From: Melitaea cinxia
Lineage: Eukaryota > Arthropoda > Insecta > Lepidoptera > Nymphalidae
Assembly (NCBI RefSeq): GCF_905220565.1
Contig: NC_059405.1
Coordinates: 744,001 to 808,000 of the forward strand
Direction of reading: 5' to 3'
Length of the DNA: 64,000 nucleotides
A program made the position numbers and the translations under genes. Below the pieces are notes generated by a model. That model was not told where the DNA came from and made no database searches. It saw nothing but the letters and a program-made list of their open reading frames with translations. Below, one piece after another: positions 30,150-42,252 of the stretch; within the stretch, counting starts at the first letter, position 1; each line of letters begins with the position of its first letter.

Positions 30150-30378
30150 GAGAACGTTTATTTATTCATTTATTTATTTATTAGAGTTTACATTTATTGC
30201 ACTTACAGTATAAAACATAAATAATACTACAAAAAATACACAGCAAACAAGTAAGTAGTAAGTTTGTGATGCCTCTGGTGTTGCAGGTGTCCAAAAGTTA
30301 CGGCAACCGCTTACCATCAGGCGGGAGACTCGTAAACTTATTTGCCATTTACTGGTATTAATAAAAATATAAAACAAA
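30150..30378 (-). repeat. LINE-like 3' tail and Rep-B-like remnant
   Basis: It contains (ATTT)n and TATTGCACTTACAGTATAAA, followed by GATGCCTCTGGTGTTGCAGG and GCAACCGCTTACCATCAGGC, which resemble the minus Rep-B end. It is a composite of decayed tails. Confidence 0.45.
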
Positions 30379-30740
30379 CAGACTTATTTCGGACTTTTGG
30401 GAATAGTTCGATCAGAATATGGACACGGATTAACGGAAACCTTTAAAACGTATTTTGCTTAAGTTAATTAAGTTTTGTATAAACGTTTCAATCGATGACA
30501 TTTGGCTAGTATTTACAATTAAATTACAACATCAAACTAATTTAAACTACCTGACTGGACAAACTTCGTACCATCATATATTTTAGAACCGCTGAAACGT
30601 ATGTAGAACCCGCGTACCTTTCGAACCACTGCATTACATTGGATGATTCTCTATTTGTTCTAATTTCACAATGAAAGTAGCAAAAAGTACTACTCCGATA
30701 TCAAAAACTTTGAAAATTGTAGCGTTATCGCAATCGCTTC
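30379..30740. other. intergenic, nothing recognised
   Basis: No supported feature. Confidence 0.4.
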
Positions 30741-31048
30741 CTTCAGCCTGTATTATCCCACTGCTGGGCATAGGCTTTTTCCCCATGTAGGAGAAGGATC
30801 AAGGCTTAATCCACCACGCTTCTCCAATGTGGGTTGGCGGATATATTATTCCCTACTATGAGTAACGATCGCTATCAAGTGTACATGATGACAACCGGGA
30901 CCGACGGCTTAACGCGCTCTCCGAGGCACTGAAGGGAGGTTTCACAAAGACTGCACAATACAAATGTTTTTCATGTACGGGGATCGAACCCGCAACCGCC
31001 AGCGCAACACCCACAAATCAGCGCTGTGACCGTTGCGCCAACGCGTCG
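30741..31048 (-). mobile_element. SINE-t full copy
   Basis: On the complement it runs from a tRNA-like head (TTGGCGCAACGGTCACAGCG, GGTTCGATCCCCG) to the tail CAGCAGTGGGATAATACAGG. Confidence 0.85.
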
Positions 31049-31595
31049 TCATTATCGCAATATATACATTGAATTTCAGATATTTTTGTAAAATAACTAA
31101 AAAGTGGCTGGAAAACCTCAGAAGGGGCTGTTATAATGTTGTAATATTAGTTGTTAGCTGTTATAATGTAATGTTATAATTGTTATAATCAAACGCCACG
31201 GCTCGTCGCCTCTTTAAAACATAATTAAATATATAAGCTTCTCAGCTTCTCAAGGTTCCCATGGTTTATATTGCGGTCGGATGAAAATAAAATTAGTTGA
31301 AGTGAAATTCTGCTTTAAAATGCGACGATTGTGTAATGTTTATGATTATAATGGAAAACGGTTCATTGATGTTTTTTTTTTTAATTTGTAGTCTGCATGT
31401 GGTCACGCGAGTATATATCCGCCAATCCAAAGCGGAGCAAGCTTTATTGCTAGCAGTTAGAGGTTTCAGGCTGAATCAATCAATTAAATCACGTAGGCTT
31501 TTTGTTTTAAAAATTAATTTTATTTTCTGACGCATGTCGTATTTACCTATAGTTTACCACGGGAAGAAATGACAAAATAGTTACTCCGAATTTCC
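31049..31595. other. intergenic with short TTATAATG repeats
   Basis: TGTTATAATGTTGTAATATT-type words repeat near 31.13-31.18 kb. The 64-codon frame at 31336-31530 includes a SINE-like piece (TATCCGCCAATCCAAAGCG) and is not a gene. Confidence 0.4.
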
Positions 31596-31690
31596 GACTG
31601 GGCAAAGTAAGCATTTCCCAGTCAAATTATATCAAATTAAATGGACTGTTTCAAATTTTGAGCATGTATTTCCCTGCTGTGCCCTATTTC
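31596..31690 (+). repeat. Rep-B tail, diverged
   Basis: It ends with TTTGAGCATGTATTTCCCTG and CTGTGCCCTATTTC, the Rep-B end. Confidence 0.45.
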
Positions 31691-32338
31691 AAAAATTCAT
31701 TTATAACTAAGCCTCATAAAATCCTAGATATTGAATTTCCAAATAGTAATAAAACCAAGTTAACCATGTTGACTGAGTAAGTTCCCGTCAGACCGCTATG
31801 GACCGCAGTATGACACTCACTGGTAATCAACTTTGATCCAATAAAACCGAAATGTGGCTTAACTGTACACTTAATTATATTAAAAATATATATTTTGTCG
31901 GAAAATTTGGTGTTATTTTTTCTAGTTTTCTTTTACAGTATTTTATAAGTTGTTCTATATGAATGCAGAGTTGCTAATATGCAAAGCAGCATGTAACAAA
32001 TATACGTATATACTTATTAATATATTAGACATTTTTTATTGTAGGTATACTTTTTTGGCTCTGTTAGCAAGCAAACTTAACATTAAAAAAAAAACAAAAT
32101 GACAACTCTAAAGATTCTTCTGATTATAATAGAGATTGCTTAATTTAAGTGGCTTTCTTTACAATTGGACACGTCCATGTAATCACGTATGCAATGTGTA
32201 CACGTTTTTTGCTTTAATATTAAAGACTATAAATATATAATTTATGCTCGTGTGTTCATCTGCGTACATTACATTAAAAAACTGAGAGTGGACCACTAAG
32301 ATTCCTATTCATTGTCATTTACATGGCTTTAGAGCTGT
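31691..32338. other. intergenic, nothing recognised
   Basis: AT-rich; no supported feature. Confidence 0.4.
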
Positions 32339-32860
32339 GATATAATAGTCAGTCAGTCAGTCAGTCAGTTCAGCCTATTGCAGTCCACTGCTGGACATAG
32401 GCCTCCCCAAGTTCGCGCCTCACATCCCGGTTTTTCGCAATCCTCACCCAGCCTACACCGGTAATTCGAAATTCTTCACTTGGAAGATTCCGCAATGCTT
32501 GAAGACAAAAGTCTTCGAGCAATTCGTCCTGCCCGTGTTAACATACGGAGCCGAGACGTGGACACTGACGAAGGGACTGGTCCACATACTTAAAGTCGCT
32601 CAACGTGCAATAGAACGGGCTATGCTTGGGGTTTCTTTCAAAGATAGGATTAGAAATGAGACTATCCGCGAGAGAACAAAAGTAACCGACATAGCCTAAA
32701 GAATTAGCAAGATGAAGTGGCAGTGGGCTGGTCATCTGTATTGCAGGACCGATGGCCGTTTTGGAGCAGACGGGTCCTGGAGTGGAGACCGCGTCTTGGC
32801 AAACGCAGTGTGGGACGTCCTCCGGCCCGTTGGACCGACGATCTACGTAAGATATAATAG
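32339..32860 (-). mobile_element. RTE-clade LINE 3' end with twin-priming inversion
   Basis: The perfect 10-bp duplication GATATAATAG (32339-32348 and 32851-32860) bounds the insertion. The left part (about 32349-32462) is the ORF and tail 3' end in minus orientation, with its (GACT)n tail outermost and EAYVQQWTAIG-stop. The right part (about 32463-32850) is the preceding ORF region on the + strand: TKVFEQFVLPVLTYGAETWT, then QRAIERAMLGVSFKDRIRNE, RERTKVTDIA, a stop, and WQWAGHLYCRTDGR. The two parts are contiguous in an intact element: the right part ends CTACGTAAGAT, and the left part begins with the following ACCGGTGTAGGCTGGG. The coding region is broken by stops and frame shifts. Confidence 0.9.
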
Positions 32861-33572
32861 TATAATTTAACAATTTCATAACGTTCCATTTTATTCACCA
32901 AGTTCATTTTCTCTGCAATTGCGAAAATAAACGCCTAACACTCAACGGCCCTCATTATAATGAGAACACATTTTCATGAGTTAAATTTTGGAAAACATTT
33001 CTTGAATTCAGCGTAACTTGAGAGAGCGTGTTGGAGTAAATACAAATCAGGTCAAAACAAATGAATGATTAGCAATATTGCTACTTGTCAATTCGATTTT
33101 TTCCCTTTCGTATCTTTCTCTTATTTTTGTTGTGTATAAAAATTGACATAAAATTAAAATAAAATATATTTTTTTATATAAATTTTGAACACAAAGTTGT
33201 ACCGACTAGTATTACAGCTATCAATCTTCGATCTCAGCCTCTCCAATCTCTCCGCTAATGCATCTTAGCGCCCTTCGTACTTCAACTTCCTTTTACGATG
33301 TTAAGGAAGTCCTTTGTAATCGTGAACATTTTCAATCGCTTCGACTAACTTTGACAACGCTTTGTTGGATAAGACTTTCAACTTTATTGAGGCTTATATG
33401 AATTTTGAAAACTTTTTAAATAAAAATTAATTAGATAGTAAAAAAGCTGAACGCTCTTAATTTATAATTGTAGGTTGAAGTCCCAAATTGAGTATGGGTG
33501 TATTATTTATACATATAGTTCAGAAAAAATATGTATGTCAGTCGGCTGTTACATAAAACGTAGGAATAAAGT
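32861..33572. other. intergenic, nothing recognised
   Basis: No supported feature. Confidence 0.4.
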
Positions 33573-33574
33573 TA

Positions 33575-33740
33575 TATACCTACTTGTGTGTTGTGCTGGC
33601 GGTCGTGGGTTTGATGCACATGGCAAACATTTGTATTGGCCATTCAGATGTTTGCTGTGACCTGGGCATTTGTGCTTGTGCGTTGTGTGTTTCCGGATCA
33701 GGAATATACCCTAGTAGGGACCGTTGAGTGTAAGGAGTTT
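33575..33740 (+). mobile_element. SINE-t fragment
   Basis: GTTGTGCTGGCGGTCGTGGG, ATTGGCCATTCAGATGTTTG and GTGTTTCCGGATC are the head-to-body part only. Confidence 0.6.
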
Positions 33741-33779
33741 CATTTATTTATTTCATAAAAAAGATTCATATATATAGTA

Positions 33780-34068
33780 AGTCATCTCCTCTCTTCCCTT
33801 GGGTGTCGTAAGAGGCGACTAAGGGATAACACAGTTCCACAGCTGACCGATGTCGGGATAACCATGTAACTGCTGGCTTTGAATTACACAGGCCGAGGAC
33901 GAGCAGAGTGTCGTCGGTGCGACAAAGACAGCCCTGCGGTCACCAACCCACCTGCCCAGCGTGGTGACTATAGGCAAAATACATGAGTGGAAAAAAAATG
34001 ACGCGAACTTGTTCAAGCCTATGTCCAGCAGTGGACTGCTATAGGCCGAAGTGATAAGTGATGATAAT
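33780..34068 (+). mobile_element. Rep-A copy, head missing
   Basis: It starts inside the CCTCTCTTCCCTTGGGTG block, has a deletion after CACAGTTCCAC, and ends with the tail TATGTCCAGCAGTGGACTG. Confidence 0.8.
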
Positions 34069-34620
34069 TCACTTGTCCGTATCACAAAATAAAAATTATA
34101 AAACCTAGTATCTTGGTAGCCTTCAGGCTAGTTAAATTAATTTATTTTAAAACGGTTTGGAATTTAGGTTTGACATACTTGTGTATTCTTATAACGTTAA
34201 TTATTTTCAGACAAACAATTTCATAAAAAGATATTTTCGTTACTTCATTTGAAATTTTTCGTAAAATGTCAAGTCAACGTCGTTTTTGAAGTTTTTTTTT
34301 TTTTTTTATTGAAAACGAGAAATATTATTTGACTGGCGGAGTTGGTAGTGACCTTGTTTGCCGCTTGAAGGCTGTGTTTTATTGTGTCAATACTATGGAC
34401 CGCAAAGAAGAGTAAAATGAAAAACTTTAACCCCCCCCCCACCACCACAAAAATAAACTCTAAAAACTTACAAACAATATTCTAAGCCTATTATAATTAT
34501 TATCGTCACAAATATTATGTAAGTTCAAATATTTTTATTTTCCAAGCGTCGTCACGTCGGGGACCGCTAAAGATTATAACGTATTTTTCCAACAACAACT
34601 CATTAATTATTACGAATTAC
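34069..34620. other. intergenic with a (C)10 run
   Basis: AACCCCCCCCCCACCACC at about 34430 is a short homopolymer. No gene was found. Confidence 0.4.
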
Positions 34621-34760
34621 ATTTAGGTACGAGCGATCTTACGCACGGCGAGCTCGGTGTGCGGTACGCGGCGTGAGGGTCGTTGCGATTTGGGACTACA
34701 CCGGTTTCTCTTACTAAGCGGTTCCCCGACGCGACGAATCTTGGAAAATAAAAATATTTG
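34621..34760. other. GC-richer unclassified block
   Basis: GCACGGCGAGCTCGGTGTGC, GTACGCGGCGTGAGGGTCG and CCGACGCGACGAATC stand out from AT-rich flanks. There is no frame long enough to support an exon. Confidence 0.3.
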
Positions 34761-35675
34761 AACTTTTTGCGTCGGGGGTTAAAAAGAAAAGGGTCGGTTA
34801 GAAAATCTTCAATATCATCAAAAGTACACGACCTATCTTCAATACATACTATAAAACAAAGTCGCTTTCCGCTCTCTGTCTGTCTCTATATCTTTAAAAT
34901 TACGCAAAGGATTTTGATGCTGTCTTCAATAGATGGAGTAATTCAAAAGGAATGTTTATAGGTATAGTACATGCATGATATAGTAGAGAAACACTGATAA
35001 TTTTAGAGGTATCTAATGTGATGTCGTAAATAAACATAGTTTCTGCGCCTACATTGCAAGCGCTGGCCGTACCCTACGAGACAGATAAAAAAAATGTACT
35101 ACAGTATTGTACACCTTAAAAAGGTCTATAAAAAGTCCGCGATAGTATATGTCTATCACTTAGGGTAAGTAACCCACAATAACTATTTTTATAATGGCTT
35201 ATTTACGAAGCGATTTTAAGAAATACAGAATTAATCCTTATCTAATTAAGTACCATAAACGCATTGTGCATTTAGTATGAAGTAAACTTCATAAAAATGA
35301 GATTTTTTCCCATAAGAGAGCATAATATTTAAAACTTCATTTTAATATTATCTATGGTAACAACTCTCACTTCTGACCGTACACATTCCGACACAGAATA
35401 ATGCTAACCCACAACGCATTCCAAACAGGAATGATCCTAAATTACAACATTCCAATTTAATCCTGATATCAGAAAAGAGCATTCGCATTATCACGATTTT
35501 ATGAAATTGTCGAATTTTATTTATTTATTTATATAATTTATTTATTTATATATTTTATTTATTTACATATTTATACGGTCTTTATTATGTTAAAAAAATA
35601 AAAAATAAGAGACGTACAACAAGTTGGTTTTATTGCTAATATTTTTTCCGATAAAGAATTTTAATACATTCATTA
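34761..35675. other. intergenic, ATTT-rich at right
   Basis: (ATTT)n-like words lie at about 35515-35570. The 67-codon frame at 34758-34961 has no motif. Confidence 0.4.
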
Positions 35676-35677
35676 AA

Positions 35678-35905
35678 ACTAGGGGTCGCCTAGTGGTCAA
35701 AATTCGACCATAATTTAAGCACAGACTTTGAAAATAAAGAAAAGAGTATATATGCGTAATTTTTATGCATAATTAAAAAAAATATTAGCATTCTGCACTC
35801 CTTCTCTATATAAACTATAAGTGTGCAAAATTATATATTCTCCGTTCGCGCTTTTCGTAAAAAGGGGTACAAAGTTTTTACTTCACCCCTACTAATATTA
35901 TAATT
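35678..35905 (+). repeat. Rep-D copy
   Basis: ACTAGGGGTCGCCTAGTGGT, AATTCGACCATAATTTAAG, TTAGCATTCTGCACTCC and GTACAAAGTTTTTACTTCAC identify it. Confidence 0.75.
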
Positions 35906-36265
35906 ATAAATGTGAATATAAGTTTGTTTGTTATGCTTTCACGTGAAATTAATCAACCGATCATCATGAAACTTTGTACACATATTCTTGGAGGTATTAG
36001 AAGTGAGATAGGATACCTTTTAATAAAAATAATAATAATATTTTTAGTAAAAAAAAAAAATGTTTGTCAAAAAATCTCAAAATCTATCCACTGCACTGTA
36101 TTATCGACGGTCACGTCAATATCCAATCCAATTGACTATAGTTTCAGCTGTTTGCGATTTTTCTATATTTATTATTTTTTTCCGTCATTCTTGGAGGTAT
36201 AAGAAGTAACATAGGATACTTTTTATTAAAAAAAATTCAATGCAAGCGAAGCCGTGGGTAAAAGC
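35906..36265 (+). repeat. dispersed repeat ending GCGAAGCCGTGGGTAAAAGC
   Basis: It contains CAACCGATCATCATGAAAC, a duplicated ATTCTTGGAGGTAT.AGAAG block (about 35985 and 36187), and the end GCAAGCGAAGCCGTGGGTAA. This is a familiar lepidopteran repeat style. The 96-codon frame inside is not a gene. Confidence 0.6.
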
Positions 36266-36289
36266 TGGTCAGAACGGCCAGTTTATACG

Positions 36290-36545
36290 CTAGCGGCCGC
36301 ATCGATCTGCTTGTAACATGACACTGGGCATAGGTCTCCTTCTTTATGTAGGCGAAGGATCGGAGCTTGATCGATCACCTTGCTCCACTGCGGGTCGACG
36401 GATATATTTTCTTATATAAGTAGCGACAACAGCTTAACGTGCTTTTCGAGGTATGATGGACCACGGGGACAGATCCAACCCGGGTAATTGAACCTGCAAC
36501 CTCCAAACCAGATAGCACTCCTACAAACTGCGCCAACGGGCTAGT
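36290..36545 (-). mobile_element. diverged SINE-t copy
   Basis: ACTGGGCATAGGTCTCC, GAAGGATCGGAGCTTGATCG, and at the right the complement head CAACTGCGCCAACGGGC-like AAACTGCGCCAACGGGCTAG. Confidence 0.6.
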
Positions 36546-37012
36546 CGAATGTCAGAAAATTTGAATTTTATACATAAAACGTTAAATCTTGACGAATATT
36601 TCTTTTTACTAGTTCAAATTTGTATTTATACATTTAAAATTTCATACTCGTATATGACCTGCAGTAAAAGATTTAATTTGGAAGCACCTTTTAAGTAATT
36701 AATTAAACTTGCGCCAGGAGACATTATTACCCCACCTAACTATTTCTTCCTTCGAAATTCTAGCCCCTAACATTGTCTGGAAAACATTGCTATTGAGCGG
36801 TTATATCGCCATTTCGTACAACCGGACATTTTCAGAAATTGCGTGTACGTGTTTGCTGTTTTGTATTTTCGTTGTACATTTTATTTAGACTGTTGGCAAA
36901 TTTTTGATCTTGGATATGTTTCTTGTATTAGTATTGTTATATTATATCAGGGTAGACAAGTTGTCGATCAATTATAACTGACTTTTTATCATTGTTACTG
37001 TTTATTTCATTG
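36546..37012. other. intergenic, nothing recognised
   Basis: No supported feature. Confidence 0.4.
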
Positions 37013-37013
37013 T

Positions 37014-37358
37014 ACGCTTCAGCCTGTAATATTCCACTACTATAGGGCATAGGCCTCTTTCCCCATGTAGGAGAAGGATCAGAGCTTAATCCACCACGCT
37101 GCTCTAATGTGGATTGGCGGATATATTCCCAACTATGAGTAACAATCGCTATCAGGTGTACATGATAACAACCAGGACCGACGGCTTAGCGTGCTCTCCA
37201 AGGCACGGTGGGGAGACCCACAAGGACTGCACAAACACCCAGACCACGGCAAAAACCTGTATGGCCAATACACATGTTTGTGATGTGCGGGGATCAAACC
37301 CACAACCGCCAGCGCAACAGGTACAATCCATGGCTGTAACCGTTGCGCCAACGCGGCC
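37014..37358 (-). mobile_element. SINE-t full copy
   Basis: On the complement it runs from GCCGCGTTGGCGCAACGG through GGTTTGATCCCCGCAC to GGAATATTACAGGCTGAAGC. Both short frames on it are repeat shadows. Confidence 0.85.
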
Positions 37359-37429
37359 TCATTTCATTGTACATGTGGAGTTTATCTATGAGAAGGTAAT
37401 TGTTGTACTGTCACTGTAATAATTGTAAT

Positions 37430-37588
37430 TTACTAGCTATACCCGTGCGAATAATTTGCACTAAATAAGTAAAAGAATTATCACTTTACAAAATTACAAA
37501 AAAATATTTATACGGGAGTTGATTTGAAATTGAACAAAAAAATTTATCGACAGTCAATCATGTTCACGTTATTTCAAAATTAAAGCCG

Positions 37589-37589
<1 letters not shown>
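37430..37589 (+). repeat. 'CTAGCTATACCCGTGCG' repeat fragment
   Basis: It starts TACTAGCTATACCCGTGCGA, a Rep-C-like head, then decays into AT-rich sequence before the (TA)n tract. Confidence 0.4.

Positions 37590-37644
<55 letters not shown>
37590..37644. repeat. (TA)n microsatellite
   Basis: An uninterrupted run of about 27 TA units. Confidence 0.95.
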
Positions 37645-37648
<4 letters not shown>

Positions 37649-38483
37649 ATTAATTTACAAAAACAAAAGCAGTAATAATTTTTTTATTTGTTGATGCCGG
37701 TAGAGCAAGCAAATATCTATAAAATGATATATAATGTATGTTGGATGTATGGAGTAGTTGTGAGTTTGTTTCTAAAAAGGGAAGCAAACATCATAACCTT
37801 AGCTTATGTATTACACTAGCTGTGTTTTCTTTTTACTTATCACAAATAAGTCATATAATTTTGTCGTTTTCTGTACGTTTTTTTTGTCGTATTTTCGAAC
37901 TAATGACGCAAGACTTTATTTTACAGTGAGTTTCTAACTTTATTTACTTAGGGTATGTCAAAACTGACCTGGCAACACAACTTTTGCATTTTCGGTTTCC
38001 CTTATGAGTAAAAAAAAATCGTAAAACGTTTTTATCAACTGAAAGTTGATTGAGACTGCAGAATCACTTCCCTTGTTTGTTAGTCTACTTTTTATTTTAG
38101 GCTATTTTATTTTGGTTTTCTTTTCATTTTTTCATTCTATATAATAACTACTGTTTCACGATTCCCGTCAAAGCTATGATAAGGAAGTCGTCTTTAAATT
38201 GCCCGTAATGGCATCGCGTGACGCAGGAATGTTAAACCGAAAACAGAATAGTGAAAGTAAAAACTGTTTTCGAGGTCGCATTTACCTTTCTATTCTTATC
38301 ATAAACTGTTTTTTTTTTTCAGACTTAATAGTTTTATTACGAATTCGTAACTAAATAGTATTCGTTGCTTCGCATGCCTTTATAATTGAGTCTTAGAGAC
38401 TTTGGTTGTAAGTTTGAAGTAAGTTTTCATAAGAATTGAAAATATTATTTTTAGGAAACTGAAACTTTGAAAATATTATTTTA
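37645..38483. other. intergenic, nothing recognised
   Basis: AT-rich sequence; frames present have no motif. Confidence 0.4.
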
Positions 38484-38484
38484 G

Positions 38485-38789
38485 TTACAGCACTGGTTTG
38501 TGGTTGTTGTAATAGCGGTCGTGGGTTCGATTCCCGCACATGACAAACAATTTTATTAGTCATGCAGATGTTTGCCGTGGTCTGGATATTTGTGCAGTCC
38601 TTGTGGGTCTTCCCACCGTTCCCCTGAGAGCGTGCTAAGCCGTCGGTGCCGGTTATTATTATATACACCTGATAATGATCGTTAATCATAGTAGGGAATA
38701 TATCCGCTAATCCGCATTGGAACAACGTAGTGGATTAAGCTTTGATTCTTACCCTACAAGGCGAAAGAGTCCTATCGCCCAGCCTGTGT
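38485..38789 (+). mobile_element. SINE-t copy, tail truncated
   Basis: The B box GGGTTCGATTCCCGCACATG and the body to CCTATCGCCCAGCCTGTG are present. The tail is interrupted at 38.79 kb by an unrelated LINE fragment. Confidence 0.75.
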
Positions 38790-38794
38790 AACCA

Positions 38795-38895
38795 TCATGT
38801 AAATCTTTGCCGTCTAACTTACTCCATAAGATGTCATATGAGACGAGATTGAAAGCTTTACTAAGATCTAGGAAACAGGGGTAAACCGGTGTGCC
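38795..38895 (-). mobile_element. LINE reverse transcriptase fragment
   Basis: On the complement about 25 residues read VYPCFLDLSKAFNLVSYDIL, the RT motif A region (FLDLSKAFD) of a Jockey-like LINE. The fragment continues upstream into unrelated sequence. Confidence 0.65.
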
Positions 38896-38960
38896 TGGCG
38901 TGAACATGGAGAGATCAATGTCCAGCAGTGGACTGCAATAGGCTGAACTGATTGAATGAC
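38896..38960 (+). mobile_element. RTE-type 3' tail remnant
   Basis: GATCAATGTCCAGCAGTGGA and CTGCAATAGGCTGAACTGAT are the same tail as in Rep-A and the RTE element. Confidence 0.6.
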
Positions 38961-39664
38961 TATATAACGCAAAAAAAGTAATAAACGGAAATAACAAGAA
39001 GGAATGATTAATTTTTTTTATTTTTAAAAAACACAGTCGTAAGTAACATATATATTGTGTTAAAGGTAACAGCTGAATGATATAGTTTATATTGCTGGTG
39101 CTGGGTTTCTGAAGAAAAAACAAAGACCAACGACAAATGGTTCTATAATCCAAACTAATTTTATATGTGTATGTGATAAATACAGAACTTTCTCTATGCC
39201 ATTTCTGTTAAAGTCAAAATTCAACTAATAATAGAGAGATTGATTGAGCTGAAATGAAGCAAAAAAATGCAACATAACAGGAAAATAAAATTACATATCC
39301 ATATTACCATATACATATACACTACACATACATATACCATGTATACTAGTACATATAGATATATATCTTAATTACAAGATAAGTGCCTCAATGTTCGCCT
39401 TAACAATGTACGATCGAATCGATCGTCTATCCTTGTACCCAGAATTTTAGACAATGAAGATATTATGATTGATCGTGAGCTTGGGTTAATAAATCTATTG
39501 TAACTCACTTAGGAGGATGATTGTGTATCGTGACCATGAAAGATATTAATGAAACGTAAAATAAAATCAATAGAAATAGAAATTAATCAAACACGTATAA
39601 ATTCCACACGCATGCACCAAATTGGACAATTCTTTTTGTTACATTATTGTCAGGACGTAGTTCT
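38961..39664. other. intergenic, nothing recognised
   Basis: CATATACC/ATACAT words occur at about 39.30-39.37 kb. No gene was found. Confidence 0.4.
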
Positions 39665-39665
39665 T

Positions 39666-39972
39666 TTTTTTTAAATGTAACTAGATCGGGAAACAATCTT
39701 ACGGCTCACCAGGTGGTAAGCGATTATCGTAGTTTATAGACGTCTGCAACACCAGAAGCATCGCAAGTGCGTTGCTGACCCCATCCCCAGTTCCCCATAG
39801 GAACTCTGTTCATCTTACTCACTAACAAGAACACAACACTGCTCAAAAACAGTGTTATTTAGCTGTGATCTTCTGTAAGGTCGAGGTTACTACCCCAGTC
39901 GGGCTACTCCATATTTTGAGCAGGAAATTTCCTGCGGTGCCCTACCTAGGTTACGCTGTGCCCTACCCCAGT
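39666..39972 (+). repeat. Rep-B full copy
   Basis: It runs from AACTAGATCGGGAAACAATC to TTTCCTGCGGTGCCCTACCT, with a short repeat of the last block (CTGTGCCCTACCCCAG). Confidence 0.8.
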
Positions 39973-41050
39973 TAAAAGAAAATATAAAAGAAATTATAGA
40001 AAGAGATATATAAATGTGTACTGATGTACAAGGTTCGCCGCTTCAGCTAAATTTTAGGAAACAAATGAAATCTTCAAAATCAATATCTTCCTGTATGATT
40101 TAATCTTACATCAGGGTTCTAGACACATAACAATACGAAGACAAACGCTTACTACAAACAACTATCTACAGCCCACATATTAAGCAATTGTCATTTTTGT
40201 CATGACCCCAGTGCCATGACTGCAAGTACTGTTCCAATGGTATCTTCAATCAAAATGTTCTGATAGGAAAAGTCATGACCAAACAGTGTCCAATTAAGTT
40301 GTTACAATACGGGATGGCACTCGTTATCAGATATTTCTGGTAGAAATTGAAACCGATGGCGTCACAGACATGAAAGACCAACCAATCATAGACAATTCAC
40401 CAACATGACAATCAAATCAGTGACCTGTGGCGTAAATGTAAATTCTATTACTACACCAGAATCATTCACTATTTTGACATTTTATTGATATCAAATGAAG
40501 AACATTTTTTCCTTACAAAATTAGATGAATTGTCACCGAAAAATGTTTGTGTTCAAAATTCGTTTTCCATATAAAAAATTAATGTTTAGATTTTTTTTGA
40601 CATTATACTGCTTTTGGCACGTTAGGAAAAAAATGATAAGAGTAAACTTTTTGACTACGCGCGCACACCATTACAAAAAAAAAAATGACACCCTGAAGTT
40701 AGCTAGTCAACGAAGAAGAAGTTAGCAACGTGAAATTAGCTAGCCAATAAAGTATAACTTCGTACGTGCGTACACACACACTTTTTCACTATTATAATAA
40801 TCAACTTAATAGTAATTGATGGTAAATTATTATTATATTATAAAATGGAACAAAAACTACATATGATATTTTTATTACGCATTTGATAAAAACTCATATA
40901 ACATATAATGTTATAAATTACTCGTAATAAACGCATAACTTATAACATAATTGATAAAGCATATTTACACAATTGAATATACCTAATATTCCAAACAAAC
41001 TTGAACTCCTAAGGAACCCTAATAATAAAAACAAGAAACTCTTATCATAC
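39973..41050. other. intergenic, nothing recognised
   Basis: No conserved frame. The 66-codon frame at 40525-40725 has no motif. Confidence 0.4.
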
Positions 41051-41230
41051 ATAAAAATAGTAGCTTTACAGCTACTATTTTTCGTAGCACAGGACGCTCA
41101 GTGTATCTACGACGGGCTCTCGTAGCAGACGTCTACGCGTTAACAGTGAACCGCTACGGTATATGATAAAATCGCTACCGCTTATACATACGTGTTTGTG
41201 TTGAAATTTGTTTTTCGAATTTTTTTTGGT
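41051..41230 (+). other. hairpin and CTACG-rich unclassified block
   Basis: AAAATAGTAGCTTTACAGCTACTATTTT (41054-41081) is a perfect 12-bp-arm hairpin. It is followed by a stretch with CTACGACGGGCTCTCGTAGC and GACGTCTACGCGTTAACAG, unlike the surroundings. I do not recognise the family. Confidence 0.4.
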
Positions 41231-42245
41231 ATTGTTTTGAAAAACAATTGTTGAAATGGACAGATTTTCTGTAGCTTATTGACCTTGTACGGATTATGGT
41301 GAGTAAATAATGTCCAGTAATAACTTGTCTTGTAATAATTGAAAATATTCTTTGTATAATAATAATATTATTTTTGACTTTGATCGCTTACTTTCGTTTT
41401 AATATTGCAGTATCTTGTTGGGAAAATTAACATTTGTATTAAGGTATCGCTCAAGCAGTTTTGTTGAATTTAATTGGTAACGGCGTTGAATGAAATCGAA
41501 AACAATACGTTATTTTGAATTTTTATTCAATTACGTTTTTTTTTGCTTGTAATTCTTATAAGTTTAATAATATAATAATAATAATAATAATAATCATTTA
41601 TTTCAGAAAAACATTATTAATAATTACGAAAGTTTTGAAATTTTTTGTATTTGATTTTTCTTTTACTCTTACTACATAATGTGTTATTACTAACTGTATT
41701 CAATATTATAAAATAAAGGCGATATAAATAATTTAACGTGTTGCGATATGCGTGGACAATGAGAAATGATACCGTAATTTTCCATGAAATATTTTTTCAA
41801 TTGTTGAAAATAGCAATAATTAAATTTGACGCGTTGATTTAACAAATATAATTTTGATACGTATTAATCTAGACACATAAAAATGTTAACACATCTATGT
41901 ATGACTTCTGAATTCGCCCCGCGGTTACATTAGTATAATTTCCAAGCCTAACGGAAACCTCTAAATAAAACTAGTCTACGTTTTATTCATGATATCCACT
42001 TATCTACGTACATAGTTTTCTTTAAAATCAGTTCAGTGGTTTCTGCGTAATAGAGTAACAAACTTTTATCCATCCATCTTCACAAAATTTTTGTGTATAT
42101 AATATAAGTAGGACATTTTTAAACTTAAGTAACAAAAGTTTAACAACTCACTGATTAAGCACTGAGTACGTTTATCAACACTTAAAAAAAACTAAGTCTT
42201 AATTTCAACTGATTTTAAAATCGAAAAAAAAAGACTAATTTTTTC
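41231..42245. other. intergenic with (AATAAT)n
   Basis: A short ATAATAATAATAATAATA run lies at about 41569-41592. The 41.9-42.1 kb part resembles 3' ends of dispersed repeats (CTGCGTAATAGAGTAACAAA). There is no gene. Confidence 0.4.
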
Positions 42246-42252
42246 ACTTAAT

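Noticed and set aside
29875..30213. 112-codon frame with an Ile-Tyr run
   Set aside because: The run is a (TA)n microsatellite; the ends have no family motif.
38749..39153. 134-codon minus frame as a gene
   Set aside because: It joins an RTE tail, an RT motif scrap and unrelated sequence; a chimeric repeat frame.
41054..41081. Perfect short hairpin as a terminator or microRNA
   Set aside because: The 12-bp arms with a 4-nt loop are too short for a microRNA precursor, and no gene ends there.
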